A stretch of 64,000 nt of DNA from Ascoidea asiatica (lineage: Eukaryota > Ascomycota > Saccharomycetes > Ascoideales > Ascoideaceae): NCBI GenBank assembly GCA_001600695.1, contig BCKQ01000011.1:443310-507309 (forward strand). Direction: 5' to 3'. The position numbers were made by a program, and so were the translations under genes. The notes below the pieces were generated by a model that was given only the letters and a program-made list of their open reading frames with translations, was not told where the DNA came from and did not search any database. Below are positions 11,254-21,935 of the stretch, piece after piece (the stretch's first letter is position 1; each line of letters starts with the position of its first letter).

Positions 11254-11279
11254 GCACGTGGGCCCTGTCTAGCACGTTT
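11254..11279. promoter_or_regulatory. Pair of Pho4-type sites upstream of PHO84
   Basis: GCACGTGGG at 11254-11262 matches the strong Pho4 site and GCACGTTT at 11272-11279 matches the weaker variant known from phosphate-regulated promoters. They are 18 bases apart and about 970 bases upstream of the phosphate transporter start. Co-occurrence of both variants next to this particular gene supports control by phosphate starvation. The distance is long for a yeast UAS. Confidence 0.55.
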
Positions 11280-11510
11280 CGTGCTCTGATTGGCTGTGTC
11301 TATCTTACTCTTCTCCCATGCCCAGCTATTTCTGCATTTCATGGATCTTTTCCTGCTTCTTTTTCCAAAAAACAAAAACTTTCATTAGATACTTTCATAA
11401 ACTATCATAAATTATCCAAAGGGTGTATTCTTATTCATTCTTAATTATTGACACCATGGAGAAATAGTAACTAAATATCTATTCACTATCCAATAATCTC
11501 TTAATCTCAT

Positions 11511-11600
11511 ACAATCTCATACAATCTCATACAATCTCATACAATCTCATTCAATCTTTTAATAATATTCAATAATATTCAATAATATTCAATAATATTC
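11511..11600. repeat. Two adjacent 10-bp tandem arrays
   Basis: ACAATCTCAT is repeated four times exactly at 11511-11550, with degenerate copies on both sides. After one spacer unit, AATAATATTC is repeated four times exactly at 11561-11600. Both have a period of exactly 10 bases although the sequences differ. Confidence 0.95.
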
Positions 11601-12120
11601 AATAACAGTTTAACACTTTAATTCAATTCAATATTACTCTGTTTTGCTTCATTAAATATTCAAAAACTCAAAAAGCAACAGTGTTTTCTAACATAGTTTT
11701 TTCAATTAATTTTTTTTTTTTGCTTTCATTAAAACTTTTAACTTTCATGTTAAGTTCAAATAGCCTCTTGAAATTTATTAGTTTACTTCTTTTAAATCAA
11801 AAGTAAAGTAAAAAAAAATTAAAATTTTAATGAGAATTGTAAGCTTTTCCAAGAAATTCAATTTCTTAATTTTTACAGTAAGTAATGTACTAAATTACTA
11901 CTGGTAGTAATTCATTGACTGGATATTAATACCGATAAAAATTTAAAATATTGAGGAATTTTAAATTCATATAAAACTAATCTTTTTGCTGTTTTATTTC
12001 AGTATTCTTTTTTTTTTATATATATTTCATTGTTTTCTTAATTTGAAATTCATTACAATCCTTTTTTACTTTATATTATATATAATTATATTTATATATA
12101 TATTTATATTTTTATATCAT

Positions 12121-12220
12121 ATCTTATAATATCTTATAATATCTTATAATATCTTATAATATCTTATAATATCTTATAATATCTTATAATATTCTATAAT
12201 ATCCTATAATATCCAATAAT
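12121..12220. repeat. 10-bp tandem array in the PHO84 leader
   Basis: ATCTTATAAT occurs seven times without error at 12121-12190, followed by three variant copies to 12220. The array ends only 25 bases before the PHO84 start codon, so it probably lies in the core promoter or the 5' untranslated region. Confidence 0.95.
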
Positions 12221-12244
12221 AATATCTTATTATCCTAATTAAAA

Positions 12245-13951
12245 ATGGGTAAAGGTAATTTACAATTAAAAGCAGGTGAAAAAACTGCAGGTGGTAATGC
12301 TGCTTTTCATAATTTTGTTAATGATTTTGCAGATGTAACTGATCCTTTAGAAAGAAGAAGATTAGCTTTAGATAAAATTGATAATGCAGCATTTGGTTGG
12401 TATCATATTAGAGCAATTATGGTTGCTGGTGTTGGATTTTTAACAGATGCTTATGATATTTTTGCAATTAATTTAGGTGTTTCAATGTTAGCATATGTTT
12501 ATTGGGGAGGTTCAATGCCTGCTTCAACAACAACATTAATAAAAGTTTCAACATCTGTTGGTACTGTTATTGGACAATTAGGTTTTGGATATTTAGCTGA
12601 TGCTTTAGGTAGAAAAAAAATTTATGGTTTAGAATTAATTATAATGATTTTTGCAACTATATTTCAATGTGTACTTGGTGAATCTCCAGCAGTAAATTTT
12701 GTTGCAATTTTTACATTTTGTAGAATTATTCAAGGTATTGGTATTGGTGGTGATTATCCATTATCATCAATTATAACATCAGAATTTGCAACTACAAAAT
12801 GGAGAGGTGCAATTATGGGAGCAGTTTTTGCAAATCAAGGTTGGGGACAATTATTAGCAGGAATTGTAGCAATAATTTGTGTTGCAGGTTATAAAGATCA
12901 ATTAATTTTTGCAGAAACTTCTGCAGAATGTGTTGGTGATTGTATAAAAGCTTGTGATTCAATGTGGAGAATTTTAATTGGATTTGGATGTGTACCAGGT
13001 GTAGTTGCACTTTATTTTAGATTAACAATTCCAGAATCTCCAAGATATACATTTGATGTTGATATGGATGTTTCAAAAGCTGTTGCAGATTCAGAAAAAT
13101 TTACTTCTGGTAAACATGGTAATGCAGATAAAGATATTATTGAAGAATTAAGAGTAACAGAAACTAATCATGAAGAATATCAAGTACCAAAAGCATCATT
13201 TAAAGATTTTGTTAAACATTTTAGTCAATGGAAACATGGTAAAATTTTAATTGGTACAGCAGGTTGTTGGTTTATGTTAGATGTTGCATATTATGGATTA
13301 GGATTAAATACTGCAACAATTTTACAAACTATTGGATATGCATCATCAAAAAATGTTTATCATAAATTATATAATTCTGCAGCAGGTAATTTAATTTTAA
13401 TTTGTGCAGGATCAATTCCAGGTTATTGGTTTTCAGTTGCAACTATGGATATTGTTGGTAGAAAACCAATTCAACTTATGGGATTTTTTCTTTTAACAAT
13501 AATTTTATGTATTATTGGATTTGGATATCATAAAATTGGAGAACATGGATTATTAGGAATGTATATTTTAGCACAATTTTTTCAAAATTTTGGACCAAAT
13601 ACAACAACATTTATTGTACCTGGAGAATGTTATCCAACAAGATATAGAAGTACATCTCATGGTATTTCAGCAGCATCTGGTAAAGTTGGAGCAATTATTG
13701 CACAAACAGCAATTGGTACATTAATTAATCATGGATGTTCAGCAGATGATGCAAATTGTTGGTTACCACATGTTATGGAAATTTTTGCATTATTTATGTT
13801 AATTGGATTTTTCTTATCATTTTTAATTCCAGAAACTAAAAGAAAAACTTTAGAAGAATTAAGTGAAGAATTACATGGAGAAATTAATCCATGTAAAGTT
13901 GTACCAATTTTAGAAGAAAATATGGATAGTGCAAATTCTGATAAAGTTTAA
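12245..13951 (+). CDS. PHO84: High-affinity inorganic phosphate:H+ symporter, PHO84 type
   Basis: The product is a 568-residue major facilitator transporter of the plasma membrane (yeast Pho84 is about 587). The family hallmarks are present: WYHIRAIMVAGVGFLTDAYD in the first membrane segment, LGRKKIYG between segments 2 and 3, and GIGIGGDYPLSSIITSEFA in segment 4. The RWRG-like KWRGAIMGAVFANQ loop, RLTIPESPRY before the central cytoplasmic loop, and VPGECYPTRYRS in the second half also fit. About twelve membrane segments are expected. The central loop (about residues 270-330) is hydrophilic, as in Pho84. Pho4-type sites lie upstream. A decayed copy of its C-terminal part occurs at 37500-37842. 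Confidence 0.95.
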   Translation: MGKGNLQLKAGEKTAGGNAAFHNFVNDFADVTDPLERRRLALDKIDNAAFGWYHIRAIMVAGVGFLTDAYDIFAINLGVSMLAYVYWGGSMPASTTTLIKVSTSVGTVIGQLGFGYLADALGRKKIYGLELIIMIFATIFQCVLGESPAVNFVAIFTFCRIIQGIGIGGDYPLSSIITSEFATTKWRGAIMGAVFANQGWGQLLAGIVAIICVAGYKDQLIFAETSAECVGDCIKACDSMWRILIGFGCVPGVVALYFRLTIPESPRYTFDVDMDVSKAVADSEKFTSGKHGNADKDIIEELRVTETNHEEYQVPKASFKDFVKHFSQWKHGKILIGTAGCWFMLDVAYYGLGLNTATILQTIGYASSKNVYHKLYNSAAGNLILICAGSIPGYWFSVATMDIVGRKPIQLMGFFLLTIILCIIGFGYHKIGEHGLLGMYILAQFFQNFGPNTTTFIVPGECYPTRYRSTSHGISAASGKVGAIIAQTAIGTLINHGCSADDANCWLPHVMEIFALFMLIGFFLSFLIPETKRKTLEELSEELHGEINPCKVVPILEENMDSANSDKV

Positions 13952-13994
13952 TTATTTTAATAGTTTAATAATTATTTAGTAATTTACTTAAATA

Positions 13995-14033
<39 letters not shown>

Positions 14034-15851
14034 TTTATTATATAATTAACTGACTTTATCTTTATTTCCATTTTCATTTTTTATGACCATTTTTTCATCT
14101 TAGTTTTTCATATCAGTTTCATTTTCATTTTCTTTTAATATTATTAATTTTCATAATTTTAATTTTGTATTCCTCCTCCTTTATTTTTACTTTTATTTTT
14201 TTTTACATTTAAAGTATTTTTGATCAACGTGGTTTTCTCTTTCAATAAAACTTCAAATCATACATTCTTTATTTTGTTTAACTGTTCAATATATAAATTT
14301 TAATTTATAATTTTTATTATTATAAAAGTATTTTCAAAAGTAGTTTAGTTTAATGTGTATGTAAATTATACAAATAAGTACTTCTTAATCTGGAAACCCG
14401 GAAGTAAAATCAAACCTCGGGAGTAAAGTTCTTTAACAGGAAATTGTTTATCTATTTTTATTTTCAGCCGTGTGATGATTAATCCGTGAGAAGTTTGAGT
14501 TTAAATAAAACAAAAGCACGTGTGCTGACTCAAAGTTTGAAACGCATAATGAAACGTAGTAAATTTTGTATAAAACGTCACGAAAGTTTTATTTTTGGAA
14601 TCTCGTAATCTCTAATAAATAAGTGCTATGTTACCCTCTTATTAACAGCACGTGCTGATTATTTTTAAAATGACGTTTTATTACAATCACAATGTTTGAT
14701 TTTCTTGAAGTAAGAAATATTTTGAGGATTGAAAAAATGAAAATTGAGTGACCAATGTCTGAAAGAAAATGCATGTGGGCGGTGGTTTACCTTTGGCAGT
14801 GTTGAATAACGGGAGAATGCGTTTAATTGGCTGTCAAAGTGTGGATCTTCCATTACGCGACTTAAAATCATACAGGCGTGCACTGTTTAATACTTTCAGT
14901 GGCGCAGAAACGGTTACCGGCGAGAGTAAACTGACTGGATCTCGGAGTGGATCTCGGTGAGAGTATGCTTAAGAAGGTTTTCTTGGGCCGGAGTGGCTTT
15001 GTGCTGCCAATGGGCAACGTTAGCAAGAACTTTGGTCAGATGCCGATAAGTGCGAGGTGCGAACTGCGAGGTGCGAGGGTGGCAAACAAAGAAAACATGC
15101 GAATGGACCGCTGCTTACGTCAGCGCCTCGGCGTGTGATTTTTAAAATTGTGCCTGACAAATGGAAATTTCAAAGGAATTTGAATCAAAACTCCAACGTG
15201 GATTCGGATAAGCACTGCAAAAATGGTCTGAAATGATGAAAATTGATGAAAAGTAATGAAAAATAATAGAAATTTGGTTGAAAAAGGATAAAGAAATGGG
15301 TGAAAATTGGGTGAAAAATAAAAATAAATTTGAATCAATTGAAAAATAATGAAAAATAAAGATCAATCAGCTTTAGATCTTTAAAGGAAACATTGAAATA
15401 ATGAAATAATGAAATAATGAAATAATGAAATAACGATATTTTGAATATCAGATAAGAAATAAAACATGTTCTAAAATATGTCTGATCTAGTTTAATCTCA
15501 AATTATTAATGTAAATAGCAAGTTACGGTAGTTCCATGAATAACCGTAATTCAGAAATAAATGATTACTAAAAAGATAGATAGATAAATAAACAAATAAA
15601 CATATAAACAAATAAATATTGAAGAAACAACGAGTGAAGATCAGATCTGTAATTCAATTTGATTTAATTTGACTGTAAAAAGATTGTAAAAAGATTCAAA
15701 ATGAGATGAAACTGAGTGAAATCTAATGAATTCAAGGGAAATCTTTCAGACAACCTTAAATGAAATAAAACGAAATGAAATGTATTTGAAATATCGTTAA
15801 ATTCTCTTTCGTTTTATCATTCACTTCAGATTATTTATTAATCATTGAAAA

Positions 15852-15890
<39 letters not shown>

Positions 15891-16840
15891 GATATTCGAA
15901 GTAATCATCGATAGTAATCGATAACCAGATTACTGTAAAATTATACAGTATTAATGAGCTAATATTTATCGCAATTAGCGTTGATTTGAAATTTGTAACT
16001 TTGTAGAATATACATTTAATATTATTACGACTAATCTTATTAATATATTTATATTTATATTTATATTTATCTTGGATAATTATATAAAATCAGACTGCAT
16101 TCTCTGATTTCTTTATAAAATATATTTTATATATTCTATTATTTCACACTCTATTCTCTATCACAAATACTTATCATATTATTATACTATCATATTATCA
16201 TATATTATATTCAATATCTATTTAATATATTCTATATATTCTATATATTCTATATTATTACACTATTCAAATCTGATGAAATCTATCTCGCCATTTGTGA
16301 CCAGTTCTGATTAAACTCCAATCCAGAAACTTCCACAAATTTAACCACTCAAACACACTTCTTTAAAACATCAACCATCTTAATATCATTATATCATTAT
16401 ATCTATTTATTTATTCAACTCATTACTATTATCAATCTGACTTCAATCACCAAAACCATCAAAATCTTTGATAAATTTCGTTTTGTAATCTCTTTTTGTG
16501 GCTGGCTATTTGTTTAATATCCATTTTAACCACTTTTTACCAGTTTGGACCAATTTTATTCAATTTCAATCCATTCCAATCAATTTCAACTCAGATTATT
16601 AATTCATTTTAACTCAGTTAATTTTCAATTTTTTCACTTTTTTCACTTATTTCACTATTATATTTCATATTTCAATAATATATTTCAATAATATATTTCA
16701 CTCAATATATTTTTCACTTAATATAAAATATATATATTTTAAAACAATTAATCAATTTTCAAAAAAATATATATTACTACAGTACATATATATATAAACA
16801 CACTTTATAATTATATAAATTTTATATTTACTTAATTATA
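13952..16840. other. Long intergenic region between PHO84 and STB3
   Basis: No supported gene is seen in 2.9 kb. TTA repeats at 13999-14032 are probably in the PHO84 3' untranslated region. CACGTG E-boxes occur at 14517-14522 and 14649-14654. A GC-rich block lies at 14761-15140. AAT repeats lie at 15848-15890, and 15900-16840 is a very AT-rich, pyrimidine-biased leader to STB3. The short frames at 14665-15366 overlap one another on both strands and look like chance products of the GC-rich block. Confidence 0.5.
14761..15140. other. GC-rich non-coding block, possible regulatory region or RNA gene
   Basis: This block has far more G and C than flanking DNA. It contains two short direct repeats: TGGATCTCGG at 14937-14946 and 14949-14958, and TGCGAGGTGCGA at 15051-15062 with a second copy at about 15065-15076. 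A CRE-like TTACGTCA lies at 15115-15122. Overlapping short frames occur but none has a recognisable product. It could be the distal STB3 promoter or a structured non-coding RNA. Confidence 0.3.
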
Positions 16841-16984
16841 ATGACAAATACTCCTTCCCCTATTATCACTAGATCAATGTCAATCAATACAATCACAATG
16901 AATAATAAGAACAATAATAATACTACTACTACTAATAATAATAATAATAATACTTCAAATAACACCAACAATAATAATGCTTCA

Positions 16985-17030
<46 letters not shown>

Positions 17031-18964
17031 GTAATATTTCTTCTTTATTAAATTCAAATTCAAATATTCCAAGATCTTTATATTCTCAATCTCAATCAAA
17101 TCATTTAAATTCAATTAATAATTTAAATAATAATATTAATAATAATTATACAACTAACTCAAATTCAAATTTAAATTCAAATTTAAATTCAAATTCAATC
17201 AATAATCTTATCAATCATGATAACAATAACAATATCACCACTAATAATAATAATAAACTTGTTAATTTACCTTCTTTAAATTCAATGTTAAATCATAATA
17301 TTAAAAATATTCAGAATTTTCAAAATATTTCAAATTCTACAATATTACCTTCCTCAACAAATAATTCAAATCAAATTCAAATTCAAATGCAGAATCAAAA
17401 TACAAATAATGATATTAACATTAACAATAACATTAACAATAACAATAACAATAATGGTCAACTTTCAACTTCTTCACCCGCTGGAATTGCAGCTGCTTCT
17501 GCTGTAACTCCTGATAAATTAGCTAATTTATTATTATCTCAAGGTCCATTAGCTATAAGACATTTAACTTCTCATTTAGCTTCTTCAATTAATGGTTTTT
17601 CTCAATTATCTTTATCAAAACAAAGAAGGTTAATTATTGCTGCTTTAGATGCTGGTGATCCAAAAACTTGTTGTATTTTTGAAAAAGTTGGTTGGGGTCA
17701 ATGGGCTGCAAAAAAAGTTAGTCCAGAATATTTTAAATTAAAACAAAAACAACAGCAAGAGGAATTAGAAAAACAACAAAAATTACAACAACAATCTTTA
17801 TCTCTACAAAATCAACAACAATTATTACAATCAAATAATAATAATAATAATAATATTAATATTAATAATCAGATTCAAAATTCAAATGCAGTTTTAAATT
17901 CAAATTCTTCTTTTCAAAAAAAAAGTAATTCATTTGCTGTTTCTTCAACCGCCGGTAATATTAATAGTTCGAATAATTTATCAGATTGGGAAAAATTTCG
18001 TAGAGATTCAATTTCAAATGATAAAAATAATTTACATCAACAACAAGTTCCATTTTCTCCAACTTTAACATCTTTAAGACAAGAAATTAATAAAAATTTA
18101 AAAAATAATGATGATGCAATTTTTTCTTCTTCCGATGATGATGATGATGATGACGACGATGAAGAAGATGATGATGACGATGATCAGGAAAATGAAGATA
18201 TTGATGCAGATGAAGATATGCCTTATTCATTTCTTGCTAATATTAAACCAAAAAATAATATTACTAATAAAGTTAAAAATAATACAACATATTTATCTTC
18301 AAATGGTAGATATATTTATTCTAATAATAATAATAATAATAATAGTTCAATTCAAAGATCTCAATCTCAATCTGTTTCAATTCCAAGTCGTCGTCGTTCT
18401 TCAATTAATTCAAAATTAATTGGTAAACCAAGATTTCAAAAAAGATTACATTCTTTTGGTAATAATAATAATATTGAACAATTAATTGATAATAATATTA
18501 ATAATATTAAATTAGAGAAAAATAATATTATTAAAGAAAATGAAGATATTAATCTTGATAATAATAATAATAACAATAATAATAGTAATAATAATTCTTT
18601 TGAAATTTTACCAAATTTAAATTCAATTGATAAACATAGAGGTTCATTTCCAAGTGTTTTAGGTAGACAAAGTTCTTTAAGAAGTTCATTAACTGTTCCA
18701 ATGTCAATTTCTTCTTCAGTTTCAAATAAACCTCTTATAAAAAATGAAAATAAGAATAATAATAATAATAATATTAATAATAATAATCATCATTCAGATA
18801 CAGATGAAGAAGATTGGCGATCAATTGGAGCAGCTTCTTTAAGACGTGGAGGTTCATCTTCTATTCGATCTTCAGCATCTCCAGTTAAACATGGAAGTTT
18901 TTCTGCACGAGAAGAAGATGCTGCCTATGCTCTTGTTTCTTTAGGTTTTAATAATAAATTATAA
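16841..18964 (+). CDS. STB3: Sin3-binding protein / RRPE-binding repressor, STB3-like
   Basis: The product is 707 residues, longer than yeast Stb3 (about 513) because of many Asn runs. The conserved core lies at about residues 212-305. It begins SSPAGIAAASAVTPDKLANL, continues with GPLAIRHLTSHLASSINGF and SKQRRLIIAALDAGD, and ends with VGWGQWAAKKV, which I recognise as the STB3 family domain. In baker's yeast Stb3 binds the ribosomal RNA processing element and recruits Sin3-Rpd3 when nutrients are poor. A Gln-rich stretch follows the domain, then an Asp/Glu block near residues 429-455. The C-terminus has Ser/Arg-rich motifs and ends in EEDAAYALVSLGF. The nuclear role is inferred from the family. 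Confidence 0.85.
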
Positions 18965-19070
18965 ATTATAAATTATAAATTATAAATTATAAATTATAAA
19001 ATATAAAATATGATTATAATTATTTATAAAATAAGATTAAATAAAAATATTCATTATTGTTATTATTACA

Positions 19071-19102
<32 letters not shown>

Positions 19103-20357
19103 CTTTGTCATTATTGTTTCTAAATGTTATTGCTTTCGGTTATTGTCTTGTTTATTGTTTATTGGTTCTTGGGTTTTTTTTTATCAACTTTTTATCAGAT
19201 TTTTTTTCACTTTTTTTTTTTTCAATTTTTGTTATTGTTTTTGATAGTTTTGATTAGTTTATTATTTTAAATTCTTTAGTTGATTTTCATCAAATATTAT
19301 TTATACCCTTATTTCTTGTTGTCGTTGTTGTTGTTATTGTTTTTGTCATGACTCTCATGGTTGTTTCTATTTCTATTTCTATTTCTATTTATGATTCTAT
19401 TGGTTCTATTTTCGTTTATGTTTTTATACATTCAAATTTCATTCAGGGTCTTTTTTTAAGTTAGATATAACTATCTTTTTATTTACTTACTTTTTTTTTA
19501 CTTTATAACTAAATTATGATTTTTATTTCTTTAACTATTTGAATAAACTAGTGTTTTTTTTACTTTTTGAATATTTTTTGATCTTTTTTTTTGGGCTTTT
19601 TGTCTCTAATTGGGAGGTGGGTAAAATTTTGTTTTTTAAAAAATAGAGTATTTTTATATTAAGATCAATATGAAATATATATTGAACCTTATAATTAACT
19701 TTAGTTACTTTTATTCTTTTATTCTTTTATTCTTTTATTCTTTTATTCTTTTATTCTTTTATTCTTTTATTCTTTTGTTTTTTTGTTTTTTTGATAAATA
19801 AATTGTCTAATTATCTGTCAGTAATGAAGAGTTGTTTTAATTCTTCTTTTGCTTCTTCTTCTGCTGCCTCTGCTTTCAAAAAATAAATAAAAAATATAAA
19901 AAATAAGGGAACCCACAAAAACAGTCTCAAAATATCGCATATCACATGACACACCCATTTGTGGCTAGTGAATGGCTGGTTAGAATCTAGAATTCCGAAT
20001 TTTAATAATCCCGTGAGAGAGACCAGTTCTGCGGTGCTCGTTGTGCTCTAAACTCCCGGTATAACAGTTCCCAGTTGGGATACCATTTCCATTTTGCCTT
20101 GCTTCCTCCAGAGATTTGCCAGTTTTAGTATGATAAAATTGCTTCTCTTTTTATTCTGATTCAGTTCATTTCAATTCAATTCAATTCAATTCAATTCACT
20201 TGAATAATTTTTATATTTATATTTAATTGAATCATACATATTTAAATATATTATCATATTTCTTTAAGTTTTATTTCATATTCTTCTTTATAAGTAAAAT
20301 CATTATCAACAATTACATATATTATTATTATCTTATTTCAAAATATTCAATTTAAAA
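18965..20357. other. Intergenic region, STB3 3' side and FGH promoter
   Basis: TAAATTATAAAT repeats follow the STB3 stop. Next come T-rich DNA with a TTA array (19066-19100) and an 8-bp array at 19713-19776. A GC-richer island at 19920-20110 contains GAGACCAGTTCTGCGG at about 20019 and probably belongs to the promoter of the next gene. CAATT repeats lie near 20165-20200. The frame at 19057-19257 is homopolymeric Leu/Phe and is rejected. Confidence 0.45.
19713..19776. repeat. 8-bp tandem array ATTCTTTT, eight copies
   Basis: ATTCTTTT is repeated eight times without error, then passes into T-runs with G interruptions. It is non-coding and lies between STB3 and the S-formylglutathione hydrolase gene. 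Confidence 0.95.
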
Positions 20358-21263
20358 ATGTCTTTCAAAGTTAATTCAGAAATTTATAATTTCGGAGGTA
20401 GATTATTAAAATTATCTCATGAATCAAAAGTTAATAATTGTACAATGGATGTAAATTTATATTTACCAAAACAATATTTTGAAGGTATTAAAGATATTCC
20501 AGTTTTATATTATTTAGCAGGTTTAACATGTAATCCAAATAATGGTTCTGAAAAAGCATTTTTTCAACCATATGCTGATAAATATGGTTTTGCAATAGTT
20601 TATCCAGATACTTCACCAAGAGGTATAAAAATTGATGGTGATGATGAAACTTGGAGTTTTGGTCAAGGTGCTGGATTTTATGTTGATTCAAAAACTGAAA
20701 TTTGGAAAAAAAATTATAATATGTATTCATATATTTTAATTGAATTAACAAATTTATTATCAAAAAATTATCCAATTTTAAATTTTAAAAATAAATCTAT
20801 AACTGGTCACTCAATGGGTGGTTATGGTTCTTTAATGTTTTTTTTAAGAAATCAAGATGAATTTAAATCATCTTCTGCTTTTGCACCAATTTTAAATCCT
20901 TCAAAAACTAAATGGGGTGAAAAATGTTTTGGTGGTTATCTTGGTAATTCAATTGAAGATAAAAAAGAATGGTTAAATTATGATCCTTTAGAAATTATTA
21001 AAAATAAATTTTCAAATAATTTTAATGGTAAAATTACTCCAATATTAATTCATCAAGGTATTAATGATCCTTTTTATAAAGTTAAAGGTGATTATGATTA
21101 TTTAACTCCAAATGAATTCTTAGAAGGTATTAAAGGTACAAAATATGAAAATAATGTTAATTTAAATTTTGTTGAAGGTTATGATCATTCATATTATTTC
21201 ATATCATCATTTGCTGGTGAACATGCTAAATTTCATGCTAAATATTTAGGTCTTTTAGATTAA
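20358..21263 (+). CDS. S-formylglutathione hydrolase (esterase D family)
   Basis: This enzyme splits S-formylglutathione to glutathione and formate, the last glutathione-dependent step of formaldehyde detoxification. The 301 residues match the family length. The nucleophile elbow GHSMGGYGS supplies Ser152, GINDPFY supplies Asp237, and GYDHSYYF supplies His277. The N-terminal YYLAGLTCNPNN and PDTSPRG motifs are typical of the family. It corresponds to yeast YJL068C. The C-terminus ends in LLD, with no peroxisomal targeting signal, so it is probably cytosolic. Confidence 0.95.
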   Translation: MSFKVNSEIYNFGGRLLKLSHESKVNNCTMDVNLYLPKQYFEGIKDIPVLYYLAGLTCNPNNGSEKAFFQPYADKYGFAIVYPDTSPRGIKIDGDDETWSFGQGAGFYVDSKTEIWKKNYNMYSYILIELTNLLSKNYPILNFKNKSITGHSMGGYGSLMFFLRNQDEFKSSSAFAPILNPSKTKWGEKCFGGYLGNSIEDKKEWLNYDPLEIIKNKFSNNFNGKITPILIHQGINDPFYKVKGDYDYLTPNEFLEGIKGTKYENNVNLNFVEGYDHSYYFISSFAGEHAKFHAKYLGLLD

Positions 21264-21935
21264 CTATCCTTTGAAAATAAAAGTAAATTATGATATAAAA
21301 ATTCTATAATTTTCATAATTAATTTCCTATTATTTTCAATCAATCTCTTATTCCAGATCACCAATTACCAATTACTTATCAATGATATTATTACATTTAT
21401 ATATCTAACGTTACAAATTACTGAATAATATAATAGAAAGGTAGTATAACCTCGATTCAAATACCTAATCGGGACAAATGTGGCTGTGCAATTAGCCTTA
21501 TTTATCAGCCGCATTTCATTAGCCTCTTATAATTTACTTTGCCACACGTAATTTCCCAAAATAACCTCAATTACACACGTCGTGGCAGCGTGGCGAGTAC
21601 AGTCTCTTCCCACCAATCAGCGCTCGCCATTTTGCTCTGCTCCTCTGCGCAGCCAATGCAAACAAAAACAGGCCTGCAAAACGTTACCCAGCTGAAAACA
21701 CCGTACAATTTCTAAATCTTTAATTTTTCATATTGGAAATATTCGTTTAAGAAACAATAAGAATTGATTTATTCAATTCAATTCAAATTCACATTTAATC
21801 AATTTAATTTAATTTAATTCTTAAATTTTAAATTTTGGAATCTAAACTCTTGTAAATATCAATATTTATCTTTAATTCTATTATCATATACATATATATA
21901 TATATATATATATTATTATTTCAATATAAACAAAA
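21264..21935. promoter_or_regulatory. Porin promoter with two CCAAT boxes
   Basis: A GC-rich island at 21440-21710 precedes the porin gene. It carries CCAAT at 21613-21617 (in ACCAATCA) and at 21653-21657 (in GCCAATGC), candidate sites for the Hap2/3/4/5 complex that drives mitochondrial genes in yeast. A TA dinucleotide run at 21895-21914 lies just before the start and may serve as a TATA region. Confidence 0.45.

Larger units (their letters stand above)
8833..12244. other. Long intergenic region between GPM1 and PHO84
   Basis: This 3.4 kb stretch has no convincing coding frame. The short frames at 10791-11129 and 11181-11375 are low in complexity or cross promoter DNA. It contains a GPM1-proximal GC-richer block at 9120-9420, a Pho4-type site pair near 11254-11279, two decamer arrays at 11511-11600, and a third just before PHO84. 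AT-rich filler, including A-runs near 9990-10120, makes up much of the rest. I found no tRNA or snRNA, but a small nucleolar RNA cannot be excluded by eye. Confidence 0.5.

Noticed and set aside
14665-15366. Several overlapping frames on both strands of the GC-rich block.
   Set aside because: They overlap mutually and have no conserved motif; reduced stop-codon density from GC explains them.
21440-21480. Possible tRNA B box GATTCAAATACC.
   Set aside because: No A box at the right distance and no acceptor stem pairing; it lies in the porin promoter island.
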